From Candidatus Uabimicrobium amorphum (GTDB lineage Bacteria > Planctomycetota > Uabimicrobiia > Uabimicrobiales > Uabimicrobiaceae), in the NCBI RefSeq assembly GCF_009002475.1, contig NZ_AP019860.1:2914001-2978000 (forward strand): DNA of 64,000 nt. Direction: 5' to 3'. Shown piece after piece: positions 52,695-63,128 of the stretch. Below the pieces are notes generated by a model, which worked only from the letters and a program-made list of their open reading frames with translations, ran no database searches and was not told where the DNA came from. Both the position numbers and the translations under genes were made by a program. Each line of letters begins with the position of its first letter. Position 1 is the first letter of the stretch.

Positions 52695-53450
52695 TTACGA
52701 TGTTACGGAGGCTTTGATCAATTCACGATTTAAACGAGCGATATTCGAAATGCTAATCTCTTTCGGACATTCGGCTTCGCACTGGCCACTGTTGGTACAG
52801 TTACCAAAGCCCTCTTTTTCCATCTGTGCAAGCATATTTTTCACACGCGTTGCACTTTCTGCTTGGCCTTGCGGCAACAATGCGTACTGCGACACCTTTG
52901 CAGAAACAAAAAGCATTGCCGATGCATTTTTACAAGCAGCAACACATGCTCCACAACCGATGCACGCCGCAGCATCCATCGCCAATTCTGCATTTTGCTT
53001 TGGAATGGGAATAGCGTTTCCGTCAGGTGCACCACCTGTTTTTACCGAAACATATCCACCCGCTGTCATAATGCGGTCAAACGCTGTGCGGTCAACAACA
53101 AGGTCTTTTAGTACAGGAAATGCTTTTGCACGCCATGGCTCAATGTAAATGGTGTCACCATTTTTGAACTTACGCATGTGTAGTTGACACGCGGTGATAC
53201 CTCCTTCAGGGCCATGAGCACGACCATTGATCACCATAGAGCATGATCCGCAAATCCCTTCGCGACAGTCGTGATCGAAAGCAATGGGTTCTTTTCCATC
53301 TTTAATGAGCACGTCATTTACTTCGTCTAACATCTCTAAAAAAGACATGTGAGTCGAAATATCTTTCGCTTCGTAAGTTTGAAATTCCCCTTTGCTATCT
53401 TTGTCTTTTTGCCGCCAAACTTTGATGGTGACATTGATAGTTTCACTCAT
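52695..53450 (-). CDS. sdhB: Succinate dehydrogenase/fumarate reductase iron-sulfur subunit
   Basis: 251-residue subunit passing electrons from SdhA to quinone. [2Fe-2S] ligands in [11 protein letters not shown], [4Fe-4S] in [12 protein letters not shown], [3Fe-4S] in [12 protein letters not shown]. Long form resembling the fumarate-reductase-like type of Bacteroidetes and related groups. Start codon shares one base with the sdhA stop (TAATG), so coupled. Last gene of sdhCAB; a hairpin terminator follows. Confidence 0.95.
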   Translation of the reverse strand: MSETINVTIKVWRQKDKDSKGEFQTYEAKDISTHMSFLEMLDEVNDVLIKDGKEPIAFDHDCREGICGSCSMVINGRAHGPEGGITACQLHMRKFKNGDTIYIEPWRAKAFPVLKDLVVDRTAFDRIMTAGGYVSVKTGGAPDGNAIPIPKQNAELAMDAAACIGCGACVAACKNASAMLFVSAKVSQYALLPQGQAESATRVKNMLAQMEKEGFGNCTNSGQCEAECPKEISISNIARLNRELIKASVTS

Positions 53451-55366
53451 TACTTGTAGCTCCTCTGAGTTAATTTCACATTGTTAAAAGTTAACTCTTC
53501 TTTGTGCAATTTAGGTTCTTTACCTACACCAGTAAATTCCCATGCTGCTACATACGAATAGTTCTCATCATCGCGTTTTGCTTCACCTTCTTCAGTTTGG
53601 CTTTCTTCACGGAAGTGACCACCACACGACTCTTTGCGGTTAAGGGCGTCTGTAGTTAGAGTTTCCGCAAACTCAAGAAAATCAGCGACACGACCAGCGT
53701 ATTCAAGAGCAACATTTAGATCTTTCGCAGAACCTGGTATGTTGACATTGTTCCAAAATTCATCGCGAATCTTAGGTATTTCCTTTAGTGCTTTCTTCAA
53801 ATCTTTTTCGGTACGCGACATTCCTACGTAATTCCAAATGGTCTTACCTAGTTCACGATGAATCTCCATTGCTGTTTTCTTACCTTTTGAAGCCAACATT
53901 TTGCTAATGCGTTCGTTCACTTCTGATTCAGCTTTTTTGAATTCTTCGTGATCTGTCGTTGTTTGCGGCAGCGGTGCTTCGTTTAAATAGCCACCGATGG
54001 TGTAAGGAAGAACAAAATAACCATCTGCCAAACCTTGCATCAATGCCGATGCACCTAAACGGTTTGCGCCGTGATCGGAGAAGTTACATTCGCCGATAGC
54101 AAACAATCCAGGAACGGTGGTCATCAAGTTATAGTCCACCCATAGTCCACCCATTGTGTAGTGTACCGCGGGGAAAATACGCATCGGAACTTGGTACGGA
54201 TTCTCATCGGTAATTTTTTGGTACATGTGGAAAAGGTTACCGTATTTTTGGCGAATTGTATCCATGCCATCGCGCTTAATCGCATCGGCAAAATCCAAAT
54301 AAACCGACATTTGCGTTTCACCCACACCACGTCCATCATCACAAACTTCTTTTGCGTTACGCGAAGCCACATCACGAGGAACAAGGTTACCAAAACTTGG
54401 ATACTTGCGCTCCAAGTAATAGTCTCTTTCATCTTCAGGAATGTCTTCCGCTTTACGCTTATCACCTTTTTTCTTTGGAACCCAAACACGGCCATCATTA
54501 CGTAAACTTTCACTCATCAGTGTCAGCTTCGATTGGCTTTCTCCAGATACCGGAATACATGTAGGGTGAATCTGTGTAAAACATGGGTTGGCAAAAAAAG
54601 CACCTTTTTTGTGAGCACGCCATGCCGCGGTTACGTTACTTGCTTTTGCGTTTGTTGATAGATAGTATACGTTACCATAACCACCTGTTGCCAAAACAAC
54701 CGCATCCGCCATATGTCGTTCGAGTTCTCCGGTAATGAGGTTACGAACAATAATACCACGTGCCGCACCATCAATAAGGACGATGTCTTGCATGTCACGT
54801 CTAGTAAACAACTCGACTTTACCGGTATTTACCATACGCATTAATGCACTGTAAGCACCGAGTAACAATTGTTGCCCAGTTTGTCCACGACAGTAGAATG
54901 TTCGCGAAACTTGTGCTCCACCAAAAGAACGGTTGGCGAGTTGTCCACCATATTCTCTCGCAAAAGGAACACCTTGTGCTACACATTGATCAATAATATG
55001 GTTACTTACTTGTGCTAAGCGATACACGTTGGCTTCACGAGAACGATAGTCTCCACCTTTTACGGTATCATAAAACAAGCGCCATACAGAATCACCGTCG
55101 TTAGGATAGTTCTTTGCGGCGTTGATTCCTCCTTGAGCAGCAATACTATGTGCACGGCGTGGACTATCGTGAATACAAAAAGTTTTCACTTCATACCCTA
55201 ACTCTGCTAGAGATGCAGATGCAGAGCCACCGGCCAATCCTGTTCCCACAACAATCACTTTATATTTTCGCTTATTTGCGGGATTCACCAATTTTAGGTT
55301 AAAGCGATGCTTATCCCAAATTTGGTCTATCGGAATATTTTCTGGAACTTTCGAATCTAGTTTCAT
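53450..55366 (-). CDS. sdhA: Succinate dehydrogenase/fumarate reductase flavoprotein subunit
   Basis: 638-residue FAD subunit oxidising succinate to fumarate (or the reverse). FAD-binding [19 protein letters not shown], the covalent-FAD His in [17 protein letters not shown], substrate site residues around HPTCIP and [16 protein letters not shown], and [14 protein letters not shown]. Normal length for the sdhCAB type. It overlaps sdhC by 4 bp (ATGA) and sdhB by one base. Firm call. Confidence 0.95.
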   Translation of the reverse strand: MKLDSKVPENIPIDQIWDKHRFNLKLVNPANKRKYKVIVVGTGLAGGSASASLAELGYEVKTFCIHDSPRRAHSIAAQGGINAAKNYPNDGDSVWRLFYDTVKGGDYRSREANVYRLAQVSNHIIDQCVAQGVPFAREYGGQLANRSFGGAQVSRTFYCRGQTGQQLLLGAYSALMRMVNTGKVELFTRRDMQDIVLIDGAARGIIVRNLITGELERHMADAVVLATGGYGNVYYLSTNAKASNVTAAWRAHKKGAFFANPCFTQIHPTCIPVSGESQSKLTLMSESLRNDGRVWVPKKKGDKRKAEDIPEDERDYYLERKYPSFGNLVPRDVASRNAKEVCDDGRGVGETQMSVYLDFADAIKRDGMDTIRQKYGNLFHMYQKITDENPYQVPMRIFPAVHYTMGGLWVDYNLMTTVPGLFAIGECNFSDHGANRLGASALMQGLADGYFVLPYTIGGYLNEAPLPQTTTDHEEFKKAESEVNERISKMLASKGKKTAMEIHRELGKTIWNYVGMSRTEKDLKKALKEIPKIRDEFWNNVNIPGSAKDLNVALEYAGRVADFLEFAETLTTDALNRKESCGGHFREESQTEEGEAKRDDENYSYVAAWEFTGVGKEPKLHKEELTFNNVKLTQRSYK

Positions 55367-56025
55367 GTTTGACTACTCCTTGCGATAAAATCGGTTATAA
55401 AGATCCAGAGCGGAATAGTGGTGTAACCAGCCCACATAACAAACGCGTAGACATAGCTCAATTTTTTGATAAGCGGTGTATATTTGGGGTGATTGATCCC
55501 CAGGCTTTGAAATGCACTTTGGAAACCGTGTGCGAGGTGTGAACTTAAAATTGCAATAAAAGCAACGTAAACACCTACCCAAAGTGGTTGTGTAAAGGCG
55601 TTAAACACAACGTTGTATAACGAGTCATCCGGGCGTTCAGCAAATTTAAATTGCACTAGGTGTAAAATTAAAAACGCGAGGATAAATACTCCGGTGATAA
55701 ACATCTTGGAAGATGCCCAGTCACCACCTGCCTTAGAATTGTAAACAGCATATCCTACAGGACGCGCACTCTTGTTAGCCAAAGTAAGCTTGAGCGCTGC
55801 CCCTATGTGAAACAGAGCTAAAAGAATAAGAACTGCTTCTGCGGGATATATCAACATCGGTAAATTTTCAAGTTGTTTCGCATACTTATCGAAGTGTGAT
55901 TGTCCTAAAAACAACGTTAAGTTTCCTGCGAGATGGACGACAAGGAATGCACAAAAGCATTGCCCTGTAATCGCCATGACGACTTTTTTACCAACAGATG
56001 TATTTAAAAATTTTTTATTGCCCAT
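55363..56025 (-). CDS. sdhC: Succinate dehydrogenase cytochrome b subunit
   Basis: 220-residue membrane anchor with five spans, of the one-subunit, diheme cytochrome b558 type (as in Bacillus and fumarate reductases); no sdhD is present or needed. His residues in the expected spans: [36 protein letters not shown] and [16 protein letters not shown]. First gene of the operon; no clear Shine-Dalgarno. Confidence 0.92.
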   Translation of the reverse strand: MGNKKFLNTSVGKKVVMAITGQCFCAFLVVHLAGNLTLFLGQSHFDKYAKQLENLPMLIYPAEAVLILLALFHIGAALKLTLANKSARPVGYAVYNSKAGGDWASSKMFITGVFILAFLILHLVQFKFAERPDDSLYNVVFNAFTQPLWVGVYVAFIAILSSHLAHGFQSAFQSLGINHPKYTPLIKKLSYVYAFVMWAGYTTIPLWIFITDFIARSSQT

Positions 56026-56333
56026 AGATTAATAAAGTAAGCTGTTTCGAGCTTACTACCCCTCTGATAACTAATAATTTATTTACCCATAGACGCGATT
56101 ACAAATATGGAATATTTTGATTACAATGAAAGAAATATTGTTGTTACTAAACCTATATTTCTTTTTGTATTGAATTTAGTTTTAATAGTAAAGTATATTA
56201 TGTAAATTTGCAACTGTTTTCTGTTGAATTTGCCATGAAATAAAGTAATTATGCCGAAATAAGAGTTTCTTATTTGCTCTTTAAACGCTATAATAAAAAA
56301 TTTAAAAATAACAAACTATTAAGGCTTGGTATT
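56026..56333. other. AT-rich divergent gap between sdh operon and SDR gene
   Basis: 308 bp with no gene. A TATAAT at 56289-56294 could serve the SDR gene (no good -35). Otherwise only AT-rich sequence; no palindromes or known repeats noticed. Promoters of both sdhC (leftward) and the SDR gene must lie here. Confidence 0.5.
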
Positions 56334-57098
56334 ATGGAGAGAAAATCAATATTTATTACTGGTGCTGCTTCGGGAATCGGTAAAGAAACAGCACTTCTTT
56401 TTGCCAAACAAGGCTGGTTTGTCGGTCTTTTCGATGTCAATGAGGAAGGACTAGCAACACTAGCAAACCAAATCGGTGAAGAGCAATGTTGTTACAAAAA
56501 AGTAGATGTCAGTAACTTCGAAGAAATGCAACAAGCAGTAACATTTTTTGCACAGAAAACAGATAATAAAATGCATGTTCTTTTTAACAATGCAGGAATC
56601 ATGCATATGGATTTTTTCGAAAAAATTCCCTACAAGGACCATGTAAAAGCAATAGAAATTAATTCATTGGGTGTGGTAAATGGTGTCTATGCCGCCTTGG
56701 ATGTTCTCAAAAACACCACAGGGGCACATATTGTCAGTATGTGTTCCGCATCCGCTTTTTACGGGACCCCAGAATTGGCCACATACTCCGCAACAAAATT
56801 TTTCGTGCGTGGCTTTACCGAAGCCTTGAATATAGAGCTAGAAAAAGACGGAATAGTCGTGACTGATCTCATGCCTCCGTATGTAAATACACACATGGTA
56901 AAAAGCCAAGAACATAAAGCAAACAGTCTTAAAAACTTTGGTGCGCAACTAAACCCACAACAAATTGCGAAAGTTGTATGGAAGGCAGCACATAAGAAAA
57001 AAGTTCACTGGGTTCCTACACTACAAATGAAATTTTTATCTTACTTGGGAAATGCATTTCCCTTTCTTGGCAGAACGATGATGAAACTATTTAGTTAA
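56334..57098 (+). CDS. Short-chain dehydrogenase/reductase
   Basis: 254-residue classic SDR: TGAASGIGKETALLFAKQG (cofactor), NNAGIM, catalytic Ser in VSMCSASAF, and YSATKFFVRGF (Tyr-x3-Lys). The C-terminal region (KKKVHWVPTLQMKFLSYLG) contacts substrate or membrane in relatives. Start chosen at the ATG at 56334, directly before the Rossmann motif; the frame opens at a TTG at 56274. Followed after 12 bp by gcvT, with AAGGA before that gene, so possibly co-transcribed. Substrate unknown. Confidence 0.85.
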   Translation: MERKSIFITGAASGIGKETALLFAKQGWFVGLFDVNEEGLATLANQIGEEQCCYKKVDVSNFEEMQQAVTFFAQKTDNKMHVLFNNAGIMHMDFFEKIPYKDHVKAIEINSLGVVNGVYAALDVLKNTTGAHIVSMCSASAFYGTPELATYSATKFFVRGFTEALNIELEKDGIVVTDLMPPYVNTHMVKSQEHKANSLKNFGAQLNPQQIAKVVWKAAHKKKVHWVPTLQMKFLSYLGNAFPFLGRTMMKLFS

Positions 57099-57110
57099 GA
57101 AGGACAAACC

Positions 57111-58202
57111 ATGGAATTAAAAACAACTCCCTTAACACAAGTGCATGAAGAATTAGGTGCAAAGATTGCTCCGTTTGCAGGTTTTGCGATGCCTATTCGT
57201 TATGGCAATATCACCGAAGAGCATTTAAAAGTACGTAGTGCTGCTGGTTTATTTGATTTATGCCATATGGGTCGTATAACGGTCAGTGGAAAAGAAGATT
57301 GTAAATATCTACAGCACTTGGTAACAAACAATATCGAAAAAATGGACGTTGGACAAGCGCACTATGCCTTAATTTTAAACGAAGAAGGTTTTGTTCTCGA
57401 TGATATCATCGTTTATAGACGCCCCGAAAATTATATGATAGTTTGTAACGGCGCAAATTTGGACAAGGTTGTCACCTGGATGCAAAAACAACAGCAAAAT
57501 TTTGAAGTAACGGTTCAAGACCAAAGTGACGAGATCGGTATGATCGCGATTCAAGGTGTTACTTCTCTTGCAGTTGTTTCGCAACTTGTAGATACTGATG
57601 TATCCCCCATGAAGTATTATTTTTGCTGCGAAGCGAACATCAATGGACGCGCAGGTATGGTAGCACGTACAGGTTACACCGGAGAAGACGGTTTTGAATT
57701 GTACGTGGCCAGTGAATACATCCCCGAATTATGGAAAAAATCCCTAGAGGTGGGGGAAAGCCACGGACTTGCTCCTGTAGGTCTTGCTGCCCGCGATACA
57801 CTTCGTTTAGAGGCCGGCATGCCTCTTTATGGACATGAAATCGATGAAACAACAAATCCACTAGAAGCGGGGCTTCGTTTTGGTGTTAAGTTCAAAAAAG
57901 GAGAATTTATTGGCCGCGATGCTCTTCTCAAAGTTAAAGAACAGGGGTTAACGCGCAAATTGGTATGCCTTATCTCCGAAGGAAAGCGCATTGCACGACA
58001 AGGAAGCGAAATCTTTGACGGAGAAACACAAGTGGGGTACATCACAAGCGGAACCAAATCGCCGTCTTTAGAAAAAAGCATTGCCATGGGCTATGTTCCC
58101 GCAGACAAAAGCAAGCCAGGAAATGTTTTTCATGTGAAAATAGGAAAAGGAAATCATGAGTTTACCGTGGTAAAATCTCCTTTCTACAAACGCGAAAAGT
58201 AG
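57111..58202 (+). CDS. gcvT: Aminomethyltransferase (glycine cleavage T protein)
   Basis: 363 residues, the usual length. Typical segments: TPLTQVHEELGAKIAPFAGF, DLCHMGRITVSG, DDIIVYR, YTGEDGFELYV, ARDTLRLEAGMPLYGHEI and GYITSGTKSPSLEKSIAMGY. It transfers the methylene from aminomethyl-lipoyl H protein to tetrahydrofolate. gcvH and gcvP are not in the window, so they are elsewhere or the protein is a relative. The FkbM gene begins one base after its stop. Confidence 0.93.
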   Translation: MELKTTPLTQVHEELGAKIAPFAGFAMPIRYGNITEEHLKVRSAAGLFDLCHMGRITVSGKEDCKYLQHLVTNNIEKMDVGQAHYALILNEEGFVLDDIIVYRRPENYMIVCNGANLDKVVTWMQKQQQNFEVTVQDQSDEIGMIAIQGVTSLAVVSQLVDTDVSPMKYYFCCEANINGRAGMVARTGYTGEDGFELYVASEYIPELWKKSLEVGESHGLAPVGLAARDTLRLEAGMPLYGHEIDETTNPLEAGLRFGVKFKKGEFIGRDALLKVKEQGLTRKLVCLISEGKRIARQGSEIFDGETQVGYITSGTKSPSLEKSIAMGYVPADKSKPGNVFHVKIGKGNHEFTVVKSPFYKREK

Positions 58203-58203
58203 T

Positions 58204-59019
58204 ATGTTACGTACAAAACAGTTACAAAAGTTTATCCCAAAAAAATGGCGTCCACTCATTAAGAAAATATACGTAAAGTGGCACAACCCTCTTTCACAAA
58301 AAGAGTATAATGAACTCCCGGCGCTAAAGTGTACGATTGCGTACAACAAGTATGGTGGCTACTGTGTTCCCGAGTCATCGCAACACAGGCCCGCCGCTCA
58401 AAAAATACTTTTTCGCGATGTATACGAACCGAAAACAATTGAGTATTTGATCGCAAATTGCGGCAACGGGGATATCGTACACGCAGGAACATACTTTGGT
58501 GACTTTTTACCTGCTTTGGCAAAAAACGCTGCACAAGGTGCGACTATTTGGGCCTTTGAACCCAACATCGAAAACTACGAGTGCGCAAATGTCACTGTAC
58601 TCATTAATCGATTGCACAACGTGGTTTTGCACAATGCTGGATTGGGATGCGAAGACAAAAACTCGTATGTAGTGACCTCCTCACCGAGTGGTAAAGCACT
58701 CGGTGGCCTGAGCAAAATTGTAGATAACGATTCTCCCGGGCAAAAACAAACAGTGCAACTTATGACCATCGACAACATCATCAGCACCGAACGCAATGTA
58801 TCTGTCATTCAATTAGATGTTGAGGGTTACGAAGAATATGCTCTTAAGGGAGGGATCGCAACGATTCGTAGATGTTTGCCTATTATCATTGTGGAAACTT
58901 CTCCCACAAGTGAACTCATCACCGGAGAATGGTTTCGCACAAATATTTTAGGCCTTGGTTACAAACAACAGCAAAAGATTCATGGGAACATTGTTTTTAT
59001 CCCAGCAACGAAAAGGTAA
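58204..59019 (+). CDS. FkbM-family methyltransferase
   Basis: 271 residues. SAM-binding core: DIVHAGTYFGDFLPALAKNA, then TIWAFEPNIENYECAN (acidic ribose loop), VVLHNAGLGCEDK, and VIQLDVEGYEEYALKGG, the FkbM signature with LDVEGYE. An N-terminal 75 residues is basic. FkbM enzymes O-methylate sugars or polyketides; the substrate here is unknown. The ATG follows the gcvT stop by one base. A promoter-bearing gap (59020-59133) separates it from the TolC-kinase operon. Confidence 0.88.
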   Translation: MLRTKQLQKFIPKKWRPLIKKIYVKWHNPLSQKEYNELPALKCTIAYNKYGGYCVPESSQHRPAAQKILFRDVYEPKTIEYLIANCGNGDIVHAGTYFGDFLPALAKNAAQGATIWAFEPNIENYECANVTVLINRLHNVVLHNAGLGCEDKNSYVVTSSPSGKALGGLSKIVDNDSPGQKQTVQLMTIDNIISTERNVSVIQLDVEGYEEYALKGGIATIRRCLPIIIVETSPTSELITGEWFRTNILGLGYKQQQKIHGNIVFIPATKR

Positions 59020-59044
59020 CTTCATTTGTCACTTGAAGCATCAA

Positions 59045-59073
59045 TTGACTTACAACTTCTTACGTGATAAAAT
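59045..59073 (+). promoter_or_regulatory. Promoter of the TolC-kinase operon
   Basis: TTGACT (59045-59050), exactly 17 bp, TAAAAT (59068-59073), placed 61 nt before the TolC-like start codon. A strong vegetative-type match. Confidence 0.7.
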
Positions 59074-59077
59074 AAAG

Positions 59078-59100
59078 GTTTATGTACTATTTACATAAAC
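59078..59100. promoter_or_regulatory. Inverted repeat at the predicted transcription start
   Basis: GTTTATGTA-CTATT-TACATAAAC, perfect 9-bp arms, beginning 5 nt after the -10 box, i.e. overlapping +1. Well placed for a dimeric repressor, or to form a leader hairpin in the mRNA. Confidence 0.55.
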
Positions 59101-59133
59101 GAAAACAATAGTGTTTTTTTTAGGATCCACCGC

Positions 59134-60642
59134 ATGAAAGTCTTATTTTTATTCCTAGTCGCTACTTTTACTTTTGTCGCGGCACAGGAAGTCCCTTCTT
59201 TGGAAAAGTGTTTCTATTGGGCTTTACAAAACAACGTAGATATTGAGGTGACAAAGTTTGGCCCGAGAATAGCGGAACAAGATATAGGCCTAGCAACGAG
59301 TCCTTTTCACGATATTTTTATTGGCGCAAAAGCTTCATATACAAAGCTAGACTCTCGACTAGAACAGAGTGAACAAGCAAATTTTAGTGTAAATCTTGCC
59401 AAACGATTTTTACTGGGAACAGAAGTCGCTGTAGACTATCGCATTGACTACCTCGACACCACAGATCTTGAACTAGCTGCGCTGATAGGCGCGGTAATTG
59501 GAGACGATGATTTTATTGTCGACAAGATAAGTACATCAGCATTGACCTTTCAAGTAACACAGCCTCTCTTAAGAAATTTTGGGTTTGATGTGAACTCGGC
59601 ATTTATTGATATAGCTAAAAAACAAAAAGAAATTGCCAATGCTGAAATTGAAAGGCAAATAAATGATACTCTTACCCAAGTAGAAATTGCATACTGGACA
59701 TGGATTTCATTTCTGAAAATTCAAAAAGCTCTACAAATATCCATTAGAGAAGGTGAAAAATACAAAAGTAAGTATGTTGAACCTAAAGCGGGATTGACCG
59801 AAGGAGTTTTACCAAGTGACGTTGACCAAGCCAGAATAGATGTGCAACTGCGTAAAGACCAACTCATTACGGTAGAAAGACAAATCAAAGAGTGGGAAGA
59901 CAAATTAAAAAGATTAATTTTCCCCTTAGATTCGAAGAAAGAATCTTTATCAAAAACACTTCCTATCTGGCAAGATGGTTTATCAGGTTTCACGTTGACA
60001 AATTTCCAGTTGCCAGATTTTGAATACGAAACTGCTCTGAAAAATCGTCCTGAGCTGAAACAAATACAAGGACAAGCAGAAGCCTTCCATATTTTATCAA
60101 AGCAAAAACAAAATCAACTTCTTCCCGAAGTGAATCTCGTCGGCCGTTATACTTTTATTGGGCAAGCTCAAGAAGAAAATATAGCTATTGCCAACACCAT
60201 CGATGGTAACCACTACCAGTGGCATTTGGGAGTTGAATTTGAATACACATTAGGGACACTTGGTGTGCGTAGCGATTACAAAAAAGCACTTCTACAGAAA
60301 CAACAATCTCAGGCGCAGAAAAAACAAATAGAATACGATATATGTTTGGAAATAAAGTTAAGCCGCCATGCTGTAGAAGAGGCCCTTCGAAAGTACAACA
60401 ATACCACAAGTCTTCTACAAAAAGCCCAAGAACGACTTATTGGAGTAGAAAGACGCTACCAACAGCCACTCCCCTACGATTTCAACCTAATCTTTTTTGT
60501 ACAAGATGCGGAAGTTCAGCGTACGGAAGCACAGGTAAATCAGTACCGAGCCATTTTGCAATATAAAATAGCTATGGCGCAACTCAAACGTGCCCAAGCA
60601 AAATATTTACAAACCATTTATAAAAAATATCGAATTAAATAA
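59134..60642 (+). CDS. TolC-family outer-membrane efflux channel
   Basis: 502 residues with signal peptide (MKVLFLFLVATFTFVAA). Outer-membrane efflux layout: opening SLEKCFYWALQNNVDIEV, long helical hairpins (LRKDQLITVERQIKEWEDKL and QKKQIEYDICLEIKLSRHAV), and internal repeats of a strand-helix plan (RNFGFDVNSAFIDIAKKQKE). AGGA precedes the ATG. Upstream are a strong promoter and an operator-like repeat; nine bases after its stop a transmembrane kinase begins. A natural partner for the adaptor and RND pump at 47977-52580, by inference. Confidence 0.88.
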   Translation: MKVLFLFLVATFTFVAAQEVPSLEKCFYWALQNNVDIEVTKFGPRIAEQDIGLATSPFHDIFIGAKASYTKLDSRLEQSEQANFSVNLAKRFLLGTEVAVDYRIDYLDTTDLELAALIGAVIGDDDFIVDKISTSALTFQVTQPLLRNFGFDVNSAFIDIAKKQKEIANAEIERQINDTLTQVEIAYWTWISFLKIQKALQISIREGEKYKSKYVEPKAGLTEGVLPSDVDQARIDVQLRKDQLITVERQIKEWEDKLKRLIFPLDSKKESLSKTLPIWQDGLSGFTLTNFQLPDFEYETALKNRPELKQIQGQAEAFHILSKQKQNQLLPEVNLVGRYTFIGQAQEENIAIANTIDGNHYQWHLGVEFEYTLGTLGVRSDYKKALLQKQQSQAQKKQIEYDICLEIKLSRHAVEEALRKYNNTTSLLQKAQERLIGVERRYQQPLPYDFNLIFFVQDAEVQRTEAQVNQYRAILQYKIAMAQLKRAQAKYLQTIYKKYRIK

Positions 60643-60651
60643 GGTGTATCA

Positions 60652-63114
60652 ATGGCGATTTCGCAGATTATTCCTACAAAAATAGAACGAGCAGGCATAC
60701 AAACGATCGGGAGATTAATTGTAAAGTTAGGTCTTGTTAGCCCCAATGCTTACGAGCAGCTCAATATGCTGTATCTCCTCGAAGAAAAAAAATGGACAAC
60801 TGCCAAAAAAATACTTGGTGATTTGTTGTCGGAAGAAGAAATTATGCTTCTCGATATTTGTTATCGAGAATACATGTTTGTGGAATACGCTCGTAAAAAA
60901 GGAGTAATTTCGAAACAACAAGCCAATGACTACATGCAAAAAAGATTTAACGCGACAAGAAATAAACAGATCATCGGTAGCCTTTTTGTTCAACAAGGAA
61001 TGAATGATAAAACGTTTGCTGGAATAGAAAATGACCTAATCAAACACAATTTGTTGGAAAAAAATGCTGCGCTTGTTCACTCGAACATAACGGCAAGCAA
61101 GAGTAAAATTGCCAAACTAAAAACCATTAAGCGCTTTAAAATGGGCGATACCATTTTTTCGCGTTACCAAGTCCTCGAAGAAATAGGTCAGGGAGGAATG
61201 GGCCGCGTTTATCGCGTTAAGGACGTAGAAAAAAATCGTACACTTGCTCTTAAGATTTTGACCAATTTACAAGACCAACAAAACAATTATAAGCGTTTCA
61301 TGCGCGAAGCAAAATTGATGTTAAAGTTGCGTCACCCCAACATTGTGAGTGTTTACGATATAGAAGAGCACAATGGCCTCATTCTTTATACGATGGACTT
61401 GGTAAACGGAACAAACTTGAGCGAGCTCATCGAAAAACGATCCATTACCATGCAACAGTCTGTAGATGTCGTTCAAAAAATAGCAGAAGCAGCGGCATAT
61501 GCACACCAACACGGCATTATTCACCGTGATATAAAACCGTCAAATATCATGATTGATAACGAAGGAAAACCGTTGCTGATGGATTTTGGACTTGCAAAGG
61601 TTGTCGAGGCAAATGAAAAAATATCACAAACCGGCGCCATTTTAGGTACTCCAGTGTACATGTCGCCCGAGCAGGCCGCAGGAAGATTGCATCTCATTAA
61701 TGAACAAAGTGATATCTATTCGATAGGTGCTTTGTTTTATGAAATTCTAACAGGCGAAATGCCTTTTAAGGGATCATCTTCTCTTGCGGTAATTTTACAA
61801 GTGTTAAACGTAGACCCTATTCCACCACGCAAGCTTTCTCCACAGATTCCACAGGTCCTCGAAAACATTTGCATAAAAGCGATGAACAAAAAACAAGAAC
61901 AGCGCTATATTAGTGGTTATGCCTTAGCTCAAGATCTCAATAACTACAAATATGGAAAGCCTACTCTAGCCAAAGCCCCGACAATGATGGCGTCTATAAA
62001 AAAAACCATTATGACACACCGTATGATCTCTTTTCCTGTTATTTCTATTTTACTACTGTGCATCACATTTTTTGTATATGCATCTTATAAAGAATATCGT
62101 TTGTTGTTTGATTTACAGGAATGTACGGGTCTCATTCTCGATATACAACAAATTACACCTAAAGATACAGAAGAACGTAATAAAGTTGCCAACTCGTATA
62201 TTGCGACATTTACCGATCATATCCACCGCAATTCGAGCAACTCTGCGGCATATTTGGGACGTGCCGTTTGTCATATAATACAAGGGCACTACAAAGAGGC
62301 CCTCAAGGACTTGGATAAAACAATAGATCTTGCCGACAAATCACCCTTTCCATTAGAAATGCTGTACTTAATACGCGCACAGTGTTTCATTGATTATGGT
62401 AAATATGATCCTGCGATTGGAGACTTAAAACGCATCTCGCAAAAAGATAAGTGGGTATGGGTCGGTATTATATACAAAGATTTGGGCGATTACACCACGG
62501 CCTTACGCATTTTTGACAATATTTTGAATCGGCAAAATTACTATGCCAAAGAGAGCACCTTGTTTGCCAACATTCATAAAGCTAAAATTCTAACTCTACA
62601 AAAAAAAGTGCGTTCTGCACAAGCATATGCAGAAACGGCAGTAAACATGATCCCATACCTTGGTGGATCTAACTTAATTAGTTTTTATGCCGCCTCTGCA
62701 TACAATACCCTTGCAGAAATACACATTGCCAAAGGTGAATTTGAACAAGCACTAAGCAAAATAAAAGAGGCCTCCAAATGGTATCCTTCGGATGAAAGCA
62801 TATATAGAACCTTGGCCATGCTGGAAAGGAAAAGAGGAAATCTTTTACAAGCAAGTAGTATATACAAAGAACTAACGAAATATCAGGGGCAAATCCATTT
62901 TACATATTACTACTATGCCGCATATCTTAGCGAGCAACAACAACAAGAAAAAGCACTTTCGTACTTGGAAAAAGCCTTGCAACATGGTTTCTACGATTTT
63001 ACACAATTGCAGCTAGACAATAGTTGGAACTCACTGCGCAATAGCGAAAAATTTCAATCGCTCGTAAACGAATACCAGCAAAAAATTCCCGTTCTTGACT
63101 TCACCATTAAGTGA
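60652..63114 (+). CDS. Transmembrane Ser/Thr kinase with TPR outer domain
   Basis: 820 residues. N-terminal 1-150 is helical with repeated units (IGRLIVKLGLVSPNAYEQL, IIGSLFVQQGMNDKTFAGI) like the N-terminal helical repeats of GspE/MshE ATPases; a related shorter module starts the kinase at 16770. The kinase (about 172-430) has GQGGMGRVYRV, LALK (K201), HRDIKPSN (291-298), DFG (311-313) and GTPVYMSPEQ; it looks active. One span at about 458-478. The outer region (about 540-810) has TPR-like helices (KEALKDLDKTIDLADKSPFP, EALSYLEKALQHG type). Second gene of the TolC operon, nine bases after it; AAGG precedes the ATG. Probably envelope sensing linked to efflux. Confidence 0.9.
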   Translation: MAISQIIPTKIERAGIQTIGRLIVKLGLVSPNAYEQLNMLYLLEEKKWTTAKKILGDLLSEEEIMLLDICYREYMFVEYARKKGVISKQQANDYMQKRFNATRNKQIIGSLFVQQGMNDKTFAGIENDLIKHNLLEKNAALVHSNITASKSKIAKLKTIKRFKMGDTIFSRYQVLEEIGQGGMGRVYRVKDVEKNRTLALKILTNLQDQQNNYKRFMREAKLMLKLRHPNIVSVYDIEEHNGLILYTMDLVNGTNLSELIEKRSITMQQSVDVVQKIAEAAAYAHQHGIIHRDIKPSNIMIDNEGKPLLMDFGLAKVVEANEKISQTGAILGTPVYMSPEQAAGRLHLINEQSDIYSIGALFYEILTGEMPFKGSSSLAVILQVLNVDPIPPRKLSPQIPQVLENICIKAMNKKQEQRYISGYALAQDLNNYKYGKPTLAKAPTMMASIKKTIMTHRMISFPVISILLLCITFFVYASYKEYRLLFDLQECTGLILDIQQITPKDTEERNKVANSYIATFTDHIHRNSSNSAAYLGRAVCHIIQGHYKEALKDLDKTIDLADKSPFPLEMLYLIRAQCFIDYGKYDPAIGDLKRISQKDKWVWVGIIYKDLGDYTTALRIFDNILNRQNYYAKESTLFANIHKAKILTLQKKVRSAQAYAETAVNMIPYLGGSNLISFYAASAYNTLAEIHIAKGEFEQALSKIKEASKWYPSDESIYRTLAMLERKRGNLLQASSIYKELTKYQGQIHFTYYYYAAYLSEQQQQEKALSYLEKALQHGFYDFTQLQLDNSWNSLRNSEKFQSLVNEYQQKIPVLDFTIK

Positions 63115-63128
63115 TATGGCAATATCAA

